Shown here in pieces: positions 55,556-64,000 of a stretch of DNA of 64,000 nt; the first letter of the stretch is position 1, and the number at the start of each line of letters is the position of its first letter. The notes under the pieces were generated by a model that worked only from the letters and a program-made list of their open reading frames with translations, was not told where the DNA came from and did no database searches. Source of the DNA: Bombiscardovia asteroides_K (GTDB lineage: Bacteria; Actinomycetota; Actinomycetes; Actinomycetales; Bifidobacteriaceae); assembly GCF_048001765.1 (NCBI RefSeq), contig NZ_CP181447.1, positions 1,922,001 to 1,986,000 on the forward strand, given 5' to 3'. The position numbers were made by a program, and so were the translations under genes.

Positions 55556-56374
55556 TCAGATAAAAGCCCGTGGGCCGAAGATGGCTGTGCCTACACGGAC
55601 CTCGGTCGACCCTTCAGCAACCGCATACTCCATATCTCCGGTCATTCCCATGGACAGCATGGTGCAGGTGTCAGTGCCCCGCTCCCCCGAATCCCTGATA
55701 TGGTCGCGCAGGCCTCGTAAATGGGCGAATCCGCTCCTGATGACGGCCTCGTCGTCCACGTGTGCACCGACGGTCATCAGGCCCTTAAGCCGAATCCCCT
55801 TCATAGCGGCCAGCTCATAGGCCAAGTCCAAAGCCTGATCGGGGGCACATCCCGACTTGGCCTGCTCGCCGGACTCGTTGACCTCCAGAAGTATGCCCAC
55901 GGTTCTGCCGGCAGCCAGTGCCCGCGTGGCCAGCTTTCGGGCCAGCGAGGGCCCATCGACAGACTCGACAGTATCGACATACGGCAGGATCTTATTGATC
56001 TTGTTGGATTGGAGCTGCCCAATAAGGTGGAAGCCCAGGCTGGCGCTTGATGAATCACTGTCTACAAGGTCGGCGCCAAGAGCCAGTCCCCTGTCCCGAC
56101 AGAGCTCCAGCAATCCCTGGGCCTTGGCGGTGACCTCCTGGGGACGGTTCTCGCCGATCCGACGCACTCCTGCATCAATGGCTGCCATGATCTCGCCCAC
56201 ATCGCGGGTCTTGGCGGCCGCCAGCAGCGTCACTGAGCCTTCTTTTCGGCCGGCGGAGTTCTCCGCCTTGGCGATCCTGTCAGCCACACGCTTGACCCCA
56301 TCCGCAATCTGCACGGCCCGTTCCCTGCTGATCTGCCGATTGCCCAGATTCTTGTGGTCCATATAGGCGACCAT
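55556..56374 (-). CDS. YggS-family pyridoxal-phosphate homeostasis protein
   Basis: A 272-residue PLP-binding barrel protein without known catalytic activity, involved in vitamin B6 and amino-acid balance. The lysine that binds PLP is in 'LLAAAKTRDV', with 'RIGENRPQE', 'FHLIGQLQSNK' and the late 'LSMGMTGDMEYAVAEGSTEVR' typical of the family. A GGAGG ribosome-binding site precedes the ATG at 56374. The Ser/Asp-rich insertion before FHLIGQLQ (about residue 100) is longer than usual. Confidence 0.93.
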   Translation of the reverse strand: MVAYMDHKNLGNRQISRERAVQIADGVKRVADRIAKAENSAGRKEGSVTLLAAAKTRDVGEIMAAIDAGVRRIGENRPQEVTAKAQGLLELCRDRGLALGADLVDSDSSSASLGFHLIGQLQSNKINKILPYVDTVESVDGPSLARKLATRALAAGRTVGILLEVNESGEQAKSGCAPDQALDLAYELAAMKGIRLKGLMTVGAHVDDEAVIRSGFAHLRGLRDHIRDSGERGTDTCTMLSMGMTGDMEYAVAEGSTEVRVGTAIFGPRAFI

Positions 56375-56506
56375 GACCCGCTACCTCCTTAAAAATCCGG
56401 AAGCCCTGACTGAGGCCATGGTAGCCAGTGGCTCATACCGGCAAACCCACAAGCCCGGGAGAGAGCAGATATCGGAAATCAGCGACCAAATTCAGAATCG
56501 AAGAGC

Positions 56507-57571
56507 TTACAGACCCGGCTTTGCGTCAGAAACGTTCAGCTCACTCAGGTCCAGCTGCCGGTCCCTGCAGTCAGCAGCCAGAGTGTTCCACGTGAAACCA
56601 TCCAGCAGTTCCTGCGCACTGGCAGGTCTGGGACGGTCCAGGAGTCCAAGGAGCCAGCCGCAGACTCCCAACACCTGCCTGGACGACCAGCCGTCTCTTC
56701 TCAGTGATCCCAGGTCCGGCGATCCGAAACGCTTGGACATCCTCCTGCCGTCCGCGCCGTCGATCAGCGGCAAATGCGCATATTGAACGCGAGGAGCCTG
56801 TGGCTGAAGATGATTCCGGATCCATATCTGAATGGCCGTGGACCTCAGCAGGTCCCGACCGCGCACAATCTGATTGACACCCATGGCCAGGTCATCCACC
56901 GTCACCGCCAGCTGGTAGGAGACCAAGCCGTCCGAACGTCTGACGACCACATCGCCGACCTGTCTGGGCAAATTGAAGGACTGCGCGCCAAAAATCAGAT
57001 CGTCGAAACGGCAGATGGCATCCGACTCGTCGGGCTGATCAGGGACTGCGATCCGAAGGCTGTGCCGCTGCCCTCGAGCCATCCTTTCACTAACCACCTC
57101 AGGGGAAAGTCCTCGGCAGGTACCCGGATAGACGATGAACCCGTCGCCTTCATTAGGCGCCGATGCCGCACGGATATCGGCACGGGAGCAGAAGCAGGGA
57201 TAAATCAGAGGCTGCCCACCGACCAATTGCTGCGATTCCAGCAGCTTCAATGCATGGGTGTAGGCATCGGCGCGCTGGGACTGGTAGACCACCTCGCCAT
57301 CCCAATCCAATCCCAGCCAGGCCAGGTCATCCATGATCCAATGATCAGCGTCCTTGACCACCCGTGGCGTATCTATGTCTTCGATGCGAAGCCGCAGAAC
57401 CCCGCCAGGCCCTTGCGACCTGACACCCAGCCAGGCCGCCAGACAAGCATAGATATTGCCCAGATGCATCCGCCCAGTCGGCGAAGGCGCCAACCTTCCT
57501 ACGACCTTTACCTGGCCGGCCTGGTCCGCTCTCAGTTCTCCCTTGTGCATACCGACATGCTTGCATACCAT
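56507..57571 (-). CDS. gluQ: Glutamyl-Q tRNA(Asp) synthetase-like protein
   Basis: A 354-residue paralogue of the catalytic core of glutamyl-tRNA synthetase, known to add Glu to queuosine in tRNA-Asp. It has HIGH as HLGN in 'RLAPSPTGRMHLGN', the Cys motif 'YPCFCSRADIRAA' with the second pair in 'YPGTC', and KMSKS as RMSKRF. The anticodon-binding domain of GluRS is missing, as expected. Start unclear: no strong ribosome-binding site precedes the ATG at 57571 or the one at 57550, and the conserved part begins near residue 23. Confidence 0.85.
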   Translation of the reverse strand: MVCKHVGMHKGELRADQAGQVKVVGRLAPSPTGRMHLGNIYACLAAWLGVRSQGPGGVLRLRIEDIDTPRVVKDADHWIMDDLAWLGLDWDGEVVYQSQRADAYTHALKLLESQQLVGGQPLIYPCFCSRADIRAASAPNEGDGFIVYPGTCRGLSPEVVSERMARGQRHSLRIAVPDQPDESDAICRFDDLIFGAQSFNLPRQVGDVVVRRSDGLVSYQLAVTVDDLAMGVNQIVRGRDLLRSTAIQIWIRNHLQPQAPRVQYAHLPLIDGADGRRMSKRFGSPDLGSLRRDGWSSRQVLGVCGWLLGLLDRPRPASAQELLDGFTWNTLAADCRDRQLDLSELNVSDAKPGL

Positions 57572-57638
57572 CCGGTCATCACGGAACCATCAGTGAGCCA
57601 AACTCTTGCAAGCCCTTGAATGGCCCCAAGGCAAATGC

Positions 57639-58985
57639 TCAGAAGCTGTCGAGCAGGCGATCAATCTCCTCGAAGTGCTTGACCTCAGGCCGCCATACCG
57701 GCTTGCCGCGGACGATTACCAGCTTGGGATCAGCCAGGGTCCGCACATTCTTGGCAGGGTCCTCGTCAAGGACGATCAGATCCGCATCCTTGCCCGTGTC
57801 GACCGAACCGGTGACATTATCGAAGCCCAGGTTTCGTGCATTGACCTGAGTGGCGGCGTGGAAGGCCTGCGCCGGGGTGAAGTCAGCATACCGCACCAGA
57901 TAATCGAGTTCTCGCCAGGTACCGTACTGGGGCACGAAGGTCATGCCTGTGTCGGTGCCGACTCCGACGGCAATGCCGTTCTCATGAGCCTGCTTGGCGC
58001 TCTTGACCATGCCGTCAACGACCAGCTCAGAATTGCCGCGAACTATATCGTTGATCCCCAGCTCCTGCTGACTGATCTTGACCAGAGGCAGTCCGGCGGA
58101 CAAGGTGGGGTCCAAAGCCGAGAAGCCACGAAGCGAGCGCGGATTGTCAAGGAAGAGACCGATCATCTCGTCATCCAGAGCGCTGCCATGCTCGATAGTA
58201 TCCACACCTGCCTTGAGAGCGGCCTTGACACCCTCAGGGCTCTGGGCGTGTGCTGCGACCAACACACCAAACTCATGGGCCTCATCGCAGACGGCGGCCA
58301 TCTCCTCCTCGGTCATCTGCGGGCTGCCGGCCTCGCCAAGCTTGGTGGCATCGGTTACGCCGCCGGTCGCAGCCACCTTGATGGCATTGACCCCATGGTC
58401 CAGGTTCTCTCTGGTCCGACGCCTGGCCTCTTCTGGAGAGGAGCAAGAGAGGGCGATGAAGGGATCGCCATGCCCTCCTGGAGTCGCCAGGAGTGGACCG
58501 GCAGCCAGCATGCGCGGACCGGTCAGTTCATCGGCATCGATCTTGTCGCGCAGACGAACAGCCTCATAGCCCACATCGCCCAGGGTACGAATGGTCGTGA
58601 CGCCCGACTTCAACAGTGTAGAAACGTTGCCTTTGATCCTGGCATCCATGAGGACTCTGCCGGCAGGGCTGTGCACTACCTTCAAGCCGGCACTGACCAC
58701 ACGCGGAGACAGGTCGGTTCCCCCAGACAGCGGCTTGCCGTCAGCAAAGAGATGAGTATGCGCATTGATAAGTCCAGGCGCCACAAACTTGCCCGTAGCG
58801 TTGACCCGGCGATATCCGGAAGGCACATAGGCCAGTGGCGTGGGACAGACCTGCTCTATCCGGCCATCCGTGGACACTAGAACAGACATATCCTTCTGGA
58901 CCGTGCCTTGTTCGTCCCCAGTCGCGATATTGGCATGCTCCAGCACAAACGGCTCGCGCTTTGTCCTGCCTAGAAGACGCCCCAT
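57639..58985 (-). CDS. Metal-dependent amidohydrolase (imidazolonepropionase/prolidase-like)
   Basis: A 448-residue enzyme of the amidohydrolase superfamily. Metal ligands and catalytic residues are visible: 'INAHTHLF' (HxH), Lys in 'NAIKVAATGGV', His in 'LVAAHAQ' and 'IEHGSA', and the Asp of 'VGTDTGM'. The fold suits hydrolysis of cyclic amides or dipeptides; exact substrate unknown. An in-frame start 29 codons upstream is possible, but the ATG at 58985 with an AGG-rich leader gives the more typical start 'EHANIATGDEQ'. It follows the aquaglyceroporin gene by 178 bases with a hairpin between. Confidence 0.85.
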   Translation of the reverse strand: MGRLLGRTKREPFVLEHANIATGDEQGTVQKDMSVLVSTDGRIEQVCPTPLAYVPSGYRRVNATGKFVAPGLINAHTHLFADGKPLSGGTDLSPRVVSAGLKVVHSPAGRVLMDARIKGNVSTLLKSGVTTIRTLGDVGYEAVRLRDKIDADELTGPRMLAAGPLLATPGGHGDPFIALSCSSPEEARRRTRENLDHGVNAIKVAATGGVTDATKLGEAGSPQMTEEEMAAVCDEAHEFGVLVAAHAQSPEGVKAALKAGVDTIEHGSALDDEMIGLFLDNPRSLRGFSALDPTLSAGLPLVKISQQELGINDIVRGNSELVVDGMVKSAKQAHENGIAVGVGTDTGMTFVPQYGTWRELDYLVRYADFTPAQAFHAATQVNARNLGFDNVTGSVDTGKDADLIVLDEDPAKNVRTLADPKLVIVRGKPVWRPEVKHFEEIDRLLDSF

Positions 58986-59104
58986 GGTCGTACCTGCCTT
59001 CCCATCTCCGATGTACTCATTGCGAGAAATCGGGCATATATGGTCAATAATATCCATGGCAGGACGAACCATTCAAGCTTGACTACACACAAGCTTGACA
59101 ACGC

Positions 59105-59147
59105 AATAAATAAGGTCCTGAACCTCCATGATGAAGCACGGGACCTT
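59105..59147 (-). terminator. Likely terminator after the aquaglyceroporin gene
   Basis: AAGGTCC (59112-59118) and GGACCTT (59141-59147) form a stem with a 22-base loop. On the minus strand TTATTTATTG follows it, a partial T-run. Confidence 0.5.
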
Positions 59148-59163
59148 GTTATCAAGCTGCCGA

Positions 59164-59898
59164 TCAGGCAGCGAAAAGACTCTTGAAAATCACGGCTCCG
59201 ACGATGGCGCCGATGATGGGCGCCACTACGGGGATCCAAGCCTCGCCCCAGCGTGAGTCTCCCTTATTGGGCACGGGCAGAATCCAGTGCAGGAAGCGCG
59301 GCACCAGGTCTCGTGCAGGGTTCAGACCAGGGCCGGTTGGGCCGCCCAGAGAGGTGACCAGCCCCCAGACGATCAAGCCGACGACGATGGAGGCGGCAGC
59401 CAACCCCTTAGACCCCCATGGACCCTGCAGACAGCAGAGGGCTCCCAAGACCAACACCAAGGTGCCAAAGAACTCATTAACGAAATAGTTGACAAGCGAG
59501 CCCGAGGCATCAGTTGTACAGAAGGTGCCCAGAATCGGCGCTGGCTCCTTGGTCATGCGGTAGTGCGGGAAGTAGCAGACATAGACAACCAGCTGACCCA
59601 GGGCTGCTCCAATCAACTGCGCAAGAATATAGGGCAGAACCTGACTCCAGGGGAAGATGCCGATGACGGCTTGCCCCAGAGTCATGGCCGGGTTGATGTG
59701 GGCTCCGGATACCCCGCCGAACATGAGCACTGGAAACATGACTCCGAACCCGTATCCCATGGCGATGGTGAGCCAGCCGGAATGGTGGCCCTTGGTGCCC
59801 TCCAAATCCACGTCGGCGACCGCGCCGTTGCCGAAGATCATCAATATGGCAGTGCCGACACATTCAGCGGCCAGCTTGGTCATGAGCGAATATTCCAT
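59164..59898 (-). CDS. Aquaglyceroporin (MIP family)
   Basis: A 244-residue six-helix channel. The two half-helix motifs are present: 'HINPAMTLG' and 'GLNPARDLVPR'. The Asp after the second NPAR marks the glycerol-conducting (GlpF-like) branch, rather than water-only channels. Likely role: uptake of glycerol or similar small polyols. The ATG at 59898 follows GAAGGG; an ATG five codons later is possible. A 344-base gap with a poly-G tract lies upstream. Confidence 0.9.
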   Translation of the reverse strand: MEYSLMTKLAAECVGTAILMIFGNGAVADVDLEGTKGHHSGWLTIAMGYGFGVMFPVLMFGGVSGAHINPAMTLGQAVIGIFPWSQVLPYILAQLIGAALGQLVVYVCYFPHYRMTKEPAPILGTFCTTDASGSLVNYFVNEFFGTLVLVLGALCCLQGPWGSKGLAAASIVVGLIVWGLVTSLGGPTGPGLNPARDLVPRFLHWILPVPNKGDSRWGEAWIPVVAPIIGAIVGAVIFKSLFAA

Positions 59899-60242
59899 TC
59901 GACCCTTCACCCCTCTCTCGATGCCGCCTTGTGACCAAGGCACGGGCATCATTCAATAGAAACAGGTGATGACACTAGACCGAGAAGCGCTCATGATCTC
60001 CATTGATTCAAGTAATTCGTTGAAATCCCATATCGCGCCAGCCCCAACCGCGTGTCACCATCAACACGACTGCACTTAAACCGGCATAAATATTCTATGC
60101 CAGTCACTGCTGATTTTGACGCATTGAGAATCGCATGGAATGCACCGCCTCTGAGCGAAACCAGCAGAATCCCACTCAACCCAGTCCCATAGACTGCATT
60201 AACCTCAGGAACATTATCCCTGGGGGGGGGGGGGGGGCAGTG
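59899..60242. other. Intergenic region upstream of the aquaglyceroporin gene, with a G16 tract
   Basis: No gene with family support is present. A minus-strand open frame of about 60 codons (59991-60179) exists but has no ribosome-binding site. Scattered AT-rich stretches (near 60090) could be promoter elements of the aquaglyceroporin gene. The G16 tract is listed separately. Confidence 0.5.
60222..60237. repeat. Homopolymer G16 tract between the ECF operon and the aquaglyceroporin gene
   Basis: Sixteen consecutive G on the plus strand (C on the sense strand of both neighbours). It begins 5 bases after the stop of the last ECF gene and about 325 bases before the aquaglyceroporin start. It lies in no recognised gene, so a length change would act on transcription, or not at all. 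Confidence 0.9.
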
Positions 60243-61061
60243 TCACTGATTTGTCAGTAACGATGTCTGCGGCAGGACCGCCATGAAATCCTCAGAGGTG
60301 AGCACGTCATGGAAGCCCCAAGCCTGTGCCAGCTGTGCCAGGTAAGGACGTGCCAGATGAGCCTGTTCAAGCAGATCATCGTCCCCGAAGATCCGAGCGA
60401 TGGGTCCATCCACGAGGATCTGTCTGTCGGCCATGACAATGCCCCGCTGGAAATGACGAGTGACGAACTCCATGTCATGACTGATGGTGATGACCGTCTT
60501 GCCCATTGCCGTCACCTGCTGGATTATCCCTGCCAGCAGGTCCGTAGCGACCCTGTCCTGACCGGCGGTAGGCTCGTCCAGAATCAACACCTGGGGGTCC
60601 ATGACCAAAGCCGAGGCTATGGTGACGAACTTACGCTGCGAGAAGGGAAGATCATAGGGATGGGAATCCAGACTGTCTTCCAAACCGCAGACTTCAGCGG
60701 CCCAGGCGACCCGCCCCCCGATACGGTCCCGGGCAACATGCTTTTTGACCAACCCATAAGCTATTTCCCGACGGATGCTGTCCTGGAAGATCTGATCATC
60801 CGGATTCTGAAAGACATAGCCGACTTTGGCTGCCACATGGGCGGCATCCTCTTGATCGGTCGCGGTCCCGTCCACCATGACGCGACCATGAGTGGGCTTG
60901 AGCAGTCCATTCATGAGTTTGACCATGGTGGTTTTGCCGGCCCCATTGCGGCCGATGATGGCAACAGCTTCCCCGAGCTCGCAGGACAGGCTGACCTCCC
61001 GAAGAGCCTGATACCCATTTGGATAGGTATATCCGACCTTGTCCAACTCAAGATAGGCCAT
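60243..61061 (-). CDS. ECF transporter ATP-binding protein (second subunit)
   Basis: A 272-residue EcfA-type ATPase. Walker A 'GRNGAGKTT', Q-loop 'VGYVFQNPDDQIF', Walker B 'VLILDEPTAGQD' and switch His 'TISHDMEF' are intact. The signature is not LSGGQ but 'LPFSQRKFVTIAS', a form found in one subfamily of EcfA proteins. It follows the other ATPase by 2 bases and closes the operon order S-T-A-A. Together they power uptake of a substrate bound by the S component. Confidence 0.93.
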   Translation of the reverse strand: MAYLELDKVGYTYPNGYQALREVSLSCELGEAVAIIGRNGAGKTTMVKLMNGLLKPTHGRVMVDGTATDQEDAAHVAAKVGYVFQNPDDQIFQDSIRREIAYGLVKKHVARDRIGGRVAWAAEVCGLEDSLDSHPYDLPFSQRKFVTIASALVMDPQVLILDEPTAGQDRVATDLLAGIIQQVTAMGKTVITISHDMEFVTRHFQRGIVMADRQILVDGPIARIFGDDDLLEQAHLARPYLAQLAQAWGFHDVLTSEDFMAVLPQTSLLTNQ

Positions 61062-61063
61062 CT

Positions 61064-61909
61064 TCAGGCCCCTTTCCGTCCGTAACGTTTTATGGCATCC
61101 TCGACCGAGAGTGGCACAGGATCATTCAACCCCAGCTTCTGGTTGCGTTCCAGGAAGAAGCGGGTGACCTCGGGCAACTGACCGCCGTGATCCAAGACCT
61201 GCGGATTGGTCAGCACACGACGCGCTGGCCCACTCATGGCCACCCGGCCATCTTCCATGAGGATGACCAGGTCACAGTAACGGGCCACCAAATCAATCTT
61301 GTGCTCAACCAGGATGACGGTCTTGCCCTGGCGCTTGAGCAGAGCGATGATGTTGAATACATCCTCGGTGCTCTGCGGATCCAGCTGAGAGGTGGGTTCG
61401 TCCAAGACAACGATGGGCGGGTCCGTCACCAGCACCGCGGCAATGGCCACTCGCTGCCGTTGACCCCCGGATAGCTCCAGAGGATTGGCATCGGCGATGT
61501 CGCCCAGGTGAAGCAGATCAATCATGGCGTCCACGCGCGCGGCCATCGCCTCCCTCTCCACGCCGAGGTTCTCCAGCGCATAGGCGATCTCCTCCCGTAC
61601 ATTATCTTTTACGCCAGACATCTGCGTAAAAGGATTCTGAAAGGAGTAGCCGACGGTTTCGGTCAGTTCCGCGTCGTCGTATTGCTCCACAGGCCGTCCG
61701 GCCAACTGAACCTGACCCGTCGGCTCTCCCCGGTAAAAGCGCGGTATGAAGCCGCGGATCAGATTGCAGATAGTGGTCTTCCCTGACCCATTGGCACCCA
61801 GAAGCGCACAGACCTGCCCCTGCTCCACCTGGAAGGAGACATCATGCACGGCATCCTCACGGCCCAGAGGATAACGGTATCCCACATGTTCCAGACTGAT
61901 GACACTCAT
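61064..61909 (-). CDS. ECF transporter ATP-binding protein (first subunit)
   Basis: A 281-residue EcfA-type ATPase. Walker A 'GANGSGKTT', Q-loop 'GYSFQNPFTQM', signature 'LELSGGQRQRVAIA', Walker B 'VVLDEPTSQLDP' and switch 'LVEHKID' are all present. The start at 61909 overlaps the stop of the EcfT gene by 4 bases; the frame is open further upstream but only as a shadow of that gene. Pairs with the second ATPase as a heterodimer. Confidence 0.94.
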   Translation of the reverse strand: MSVISLEHVGYRYPLGREDAVHDVSFQVEQGQVCALLGANGSGKTTICNLIRGFIPRFYRGEPTGQVQLAGRPVEQYDDAELTETVGYSFQNPFTQMSGVKDNVREEIAYALENLGVEREAMAARVDAMIDLLHLGDIADANPLELSGGQRQRVAIAAVLVTDPPIVVLDEPTSQLDPQSTEDVFNIIALLKRQGKTVILVEHKIDLVARYCDLVILMEDGRVAMSGPARRVLTNPQVLDHGGQLPEVTRFFLERNQKLGLNDPVPLSVEDAIKRYGRKGA

Positions 61910-62646
61910 TTCCAGACCCTCCATACGACGAACAGGATCAACAGCAGCAAGCAGATCACCTGAATCACCCGGTCGATCGTGTGTTTGTCCAGGCGATAAA
62001 GGGAGGTCTTGGGAACAGGCGCCAGAAAAGCCCGTGACTGCAGTGCCAGAGCGTGTTCCTCGGTTTGCTGAATCAGGGAGAAAATCAATGGTCCCAACAT
62101 GGGCACGAAGGACTTCACCCGCGCCCAGGCGTTGCCCTCGGTCTCGATGCCACGGGATTTCTGCGCATCCATAATGGTCCTGGAACGATTGATCACCTGA
62201 GGGACCATGCCAATGGTCGACATAATCACGAACGTGACCTTCTTGGGTAGATGCGCCTGTTCCATGGCGTAGACCATGTCCTTGGGCGTGGTCACCTGGA
62301 AGTACCACATGATGGCCGAAGCGCTGGATACGATCTTGGAAGTGATTCCCAGGCTCTTGTCCAGACCGGTAGGAGACAAGGCAATGAATGCCCATACATG
62401 CGCGCTGTCTGGGTAGCGGACGATGAAGACCTGCACCAGGAAGATCACCAGGACGACCGTGCCGACGGACGAGAGGAAGGCTTTGAAGAACCTCATACCG
62501 TTACCAGCCATGATTGCCAGCAGCAGGAAGACCGGGAACATGGCATATTGCAGAATGTACCCAGGGGTGAAGATGCCGACAATGATGGCAAGCAGCACCA
62601 TGGCCGCCTTGGAGGAGGGATACAGTCGGTCTATGAAACCAGTCAT
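61906..62646 (-). CDS. ECF transporter transmembrane protein EcfT
   Basis: A 246-residue integral membrane protein with about five predicted helices, and the coupling-helix motif with Ala-x-x-x-Arg-Gly ('DAQKSRGIE') that contacts the ATPases. It overlaps the S-component gene upstream and the ATPase gene downstream by 4 bases each, so the four ECF genes are one operon. Confidence 0.92.
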   Translation of the reverse strand: MTGFIDRLYPSSKAAMVLLAIIVGIFTPGYILQYAMFPVFLLLAIMAGNGMRFFKAFLSSVGTVVLVIFLVQVFIVRYPDSAHVWAFIALSPTGLDKSLGITSKIVSSASAIMWYFQVTTPKDMVYAMEQAHLPKKVTFVIMSTIGMVPQVINRSRTIMDAQKSRGIETEGNAWARVKSFVPMLGPLIFSLIQQTEEHALALQSRAFLAPVPKTSLYRLDKHTIDRVIQVICLLLLILFVVWRVWK

Positions 62647-63251
62647 GATGCCACGGCAACCTTCCTGACATAGGGAGATCCGTAATTGAACTTGATCAGG
62701 AACCTGTCGGGCAATTTGCGCAGAATCACCCAGCTGACCGAGACATCGATGGCTGTGGAGGCCACTGCGGTAAATATACTGGTCGAAAAAACCGACTTGA
62801 TCAGGCTGGTCCCCGTCACCAGCAAGGCCGCTGTGAGCAGATCGCTGCCGGCGCCAGTGACTCCGCCAAAGACAGCTATGGTGACCGGTGCCTTGACTAT
62901 GGCCGCCGCAATGCTAATCACGAAGCAGGCGGCCACTGCGCCGACGATGTTCGTATACCACCGCCAGCGGGAGAGGAGCCCAGCCACAAACCCTGTAGTC
63001 ATGGCGACCAAGGCGTAGGGGAAGGCCACAGGATTGAGCATGCCGTTGATCACATTGCCCATGAGTCCCGTCACCAAGCCCACCCAAGGGCCGCCGAGCA
63101 TTGACACAAAGAGGGTGCCTATCTGGTCGATGAAGATAGGGAATTTCAGAATCGAGGACAGCTGATAACCCACCACGTTGACCGAAACGCCTACTGGTAT
63201 GAGCAGGAGGGCCAGCAGCGAGAAGTCATATCGCAAACCACGTTTCATCAT
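62643..63251 (-). CDS. ECF transporter substrate-binding (S) component
   Basis: A 202-residue protein of about six helices with the 'FPIFIDQIGTLFVSMLGGPWVG' and 'NVINGMLNP' segments seen in S components. Which vitamin or nutrient it binds cannot be told by eye; sequence databases often link relatives to riboflavin or unnamed substrates. GGAAGG precedes the double ATG at 63251/63248. First gene of the ECF operon. Confidence 0.85.
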   Translation of the reverse strand: MMKRGLRYDFSLLALLLIPVGVSVNVVGYQLSSILKFPIFIDQIGTLFVSMLGGPWVGLVTGLMGNVINGMLNPVAFPYALVAMTTGFVAGLLSRWRWYTNIVGAVAACFVISIAAAIVKAPVTIAVFGGVTGAGSDLLTAALLVTGTSLIKSVFSTSIFTAVASTAIDVSVSWVILRKLPDRFLIKFNYGSPYVRKVAVAS

Positions 63252-63371
63252 GGTTCCTTCCCGCGCCAAGAGATACACTCCCGGCGCTACGGGTCCATGC
63301 CAGGTTCCCCACCGGTCCAAAGGACAGCAGGGAACCAGTCATGGAATGCCGATGAATTCGCAATATTCCCG

Positions 63372-64000
63372 TCAGGCCTGCTGCTTGTCCTCTTTCACGT
63401 TCTTGAAGACGAAGTAGTAGGACACCATGCCTATGACAATGACCACCGCAAAGATGAAGCAGACATTGGAATAGATGAATGACTTATCTGTGTGGCCCAT
63501 GGTCGGCACCAACCGCTTGCCCAGAGCAGAGCCAGAAATGAGCACACCTGAGGCGGCAATCATAGCCGTAAGCACCAGTCGCTTTAGCAGATTGTTGACC
63601 GCCATACCACGTCCGACTACCTCATTGGGCAACGCATTAGGCAGGATTGAATTGTAGGCAGGATAAATGATGGTGTACCCAACACCGAAGAGCACCAACG
63701 CCACCCACATAAAGGCGATATTGCCACCCATGAAGAAACCAAACATTAGCTGCGAGAGCAGAATAACCGTGCACCCGATCTGGAAGCCTTTCTTGGCACC
63801 CACCTTATTGGTGATAAAACCTGAGGACATGCCTGACAAGAAGGCACAGATATTAGCCGGTAGATACATCATGCCGACTGTAGCGCTGCTGACATCATAA
63901 TTGGCCTGCATCAGGAACGGGAAGACGAAGAAGAAAGCCGACTGCGTCCCATAGACGATGGCACCTACCAAAGAACCCGTTACCAGCTTGGGCACCTTGA
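63372..64000 (-). CDS. MFS transporter, 3' part (runs off right edge)
   Basis: The visible ~209 codons are the C-terminal half of a major facilitator, with about six helices. 'NEVVGRGMAVNNLLKRL' is typical of drug:H+ antiporter-like members. The frame is open to the window edge, so the N-terminus lies outside. It ends 121 bases before the ECF S-component gene and runs in the same direction; whether it belongs to the same unit cannot be told. Confidence 0.85.
   Translation of the reverse strand, partial: KVPKLVTGSLVGAIVYGTQSAFFFVFPFLMQANYDVSSATVGMMYLPANICAFLSGMSSGFITNKVGAKKGFQIGCTVILLSQLMFGFFMGGNIAFMWVALVLFGVGYTIIYPAYNSILPNALPNEVVGRGMAVNNLLKRLVLTAMIAASGVLISGSALGKRLVPTMGHTDKSFIYSNVCFIFAVVIVIGMVSYYFVFKNVKEDKQQA

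Noticed and set aside
57606..58880. Long plus-strand open frame opposite the amidohydrolase
   Set aside because: Shadow of the amidohydrolase gene, whose metal motifs are clear on the minus strand.
59991..60179. Small minus-strand open frame upstream of the aquaglyceroporin gene
   Set aside because: No ribosome-binding site, no known family and a composition unlike neighbouring genes.

Overview
The window looks like a chromosomal segment of a high-GC actinobacterium, most likely a Bifidobacterium of the insect-gut type. This is inferred from gene content only: GlnR, DUF2469, a Rho with an Arg/Asn-rich insertion, a HAIR (HspR) operator at clpB, a GatCAB amidotransferase, an ECF importer, and very large sortase-anchored surface proteins. 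No rRNA, tRNA, CRISPR array or intact transposase was found.

Layout. 1-0.26 kb: remnant of a large serine recombinase, running off the left edge. 0.6-7 kb: aldo/keto reductase, then a divergent pair of a LacI repressor and a GH115 alpha-glucuronidase with an operator-like palindrome between them. 7-10.9 kb: an LPETG-anchored adhesin, convergent to GH115. 11-20.3 kb: housekeeping and membrane genes (ppa, a DUF3290/DUF421 pair, mntP behind a structured leader, glnR-nth, a family 5 solute-binding protein, valS). 20.6-35 kb: an adhesin island of three giant secreted proteins built from InlB-type B-repeats and seven-bladed RCC1 propellers, each ending in LPLTG and a membrane tail, with a chorismate mutase gene between the second and third. 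35-49.4 kb: rho, a TetR regulator, an FAD oxidoreductase, DUF2469/GNAT, gatCAB, and a tightly overlapped chain rmuC - phosphoribosyltransferase-like - TrmH - ABC ATPase - permease. 49.6-60 kb: a P1B-type ATPase homologue that has lost its catalytic motifs, clpB with a HAIR operator, FAH-family hydrolase, YggS, GluQ, amidohydrolase and aquaglyceroporin. 60.2-64 kb: a complete ECF importer (S-T-A-A) and the 3' part of an MFS gene.

The most notable feature is the RCC1 adhesin island. Its middle gene is split by a run of 14 G just after the signal-peptide region. Removing one G, or adding two, joins the signal peptide to the rest of the protein. This is the pattern expected of a slipped-strand phase-variable surface protein, caught here in the OFF state. 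A second run of 16 G lies between the ECF operon and the aquaglyceroporin gene. Together the three proteins carry seven propellers (49 blades). Other points worth following are the catalytically dead P-type ATPase, the long-range pairing that would hide the mntP start, and an unusually long, apparently cytosolic GH115 enzyme.
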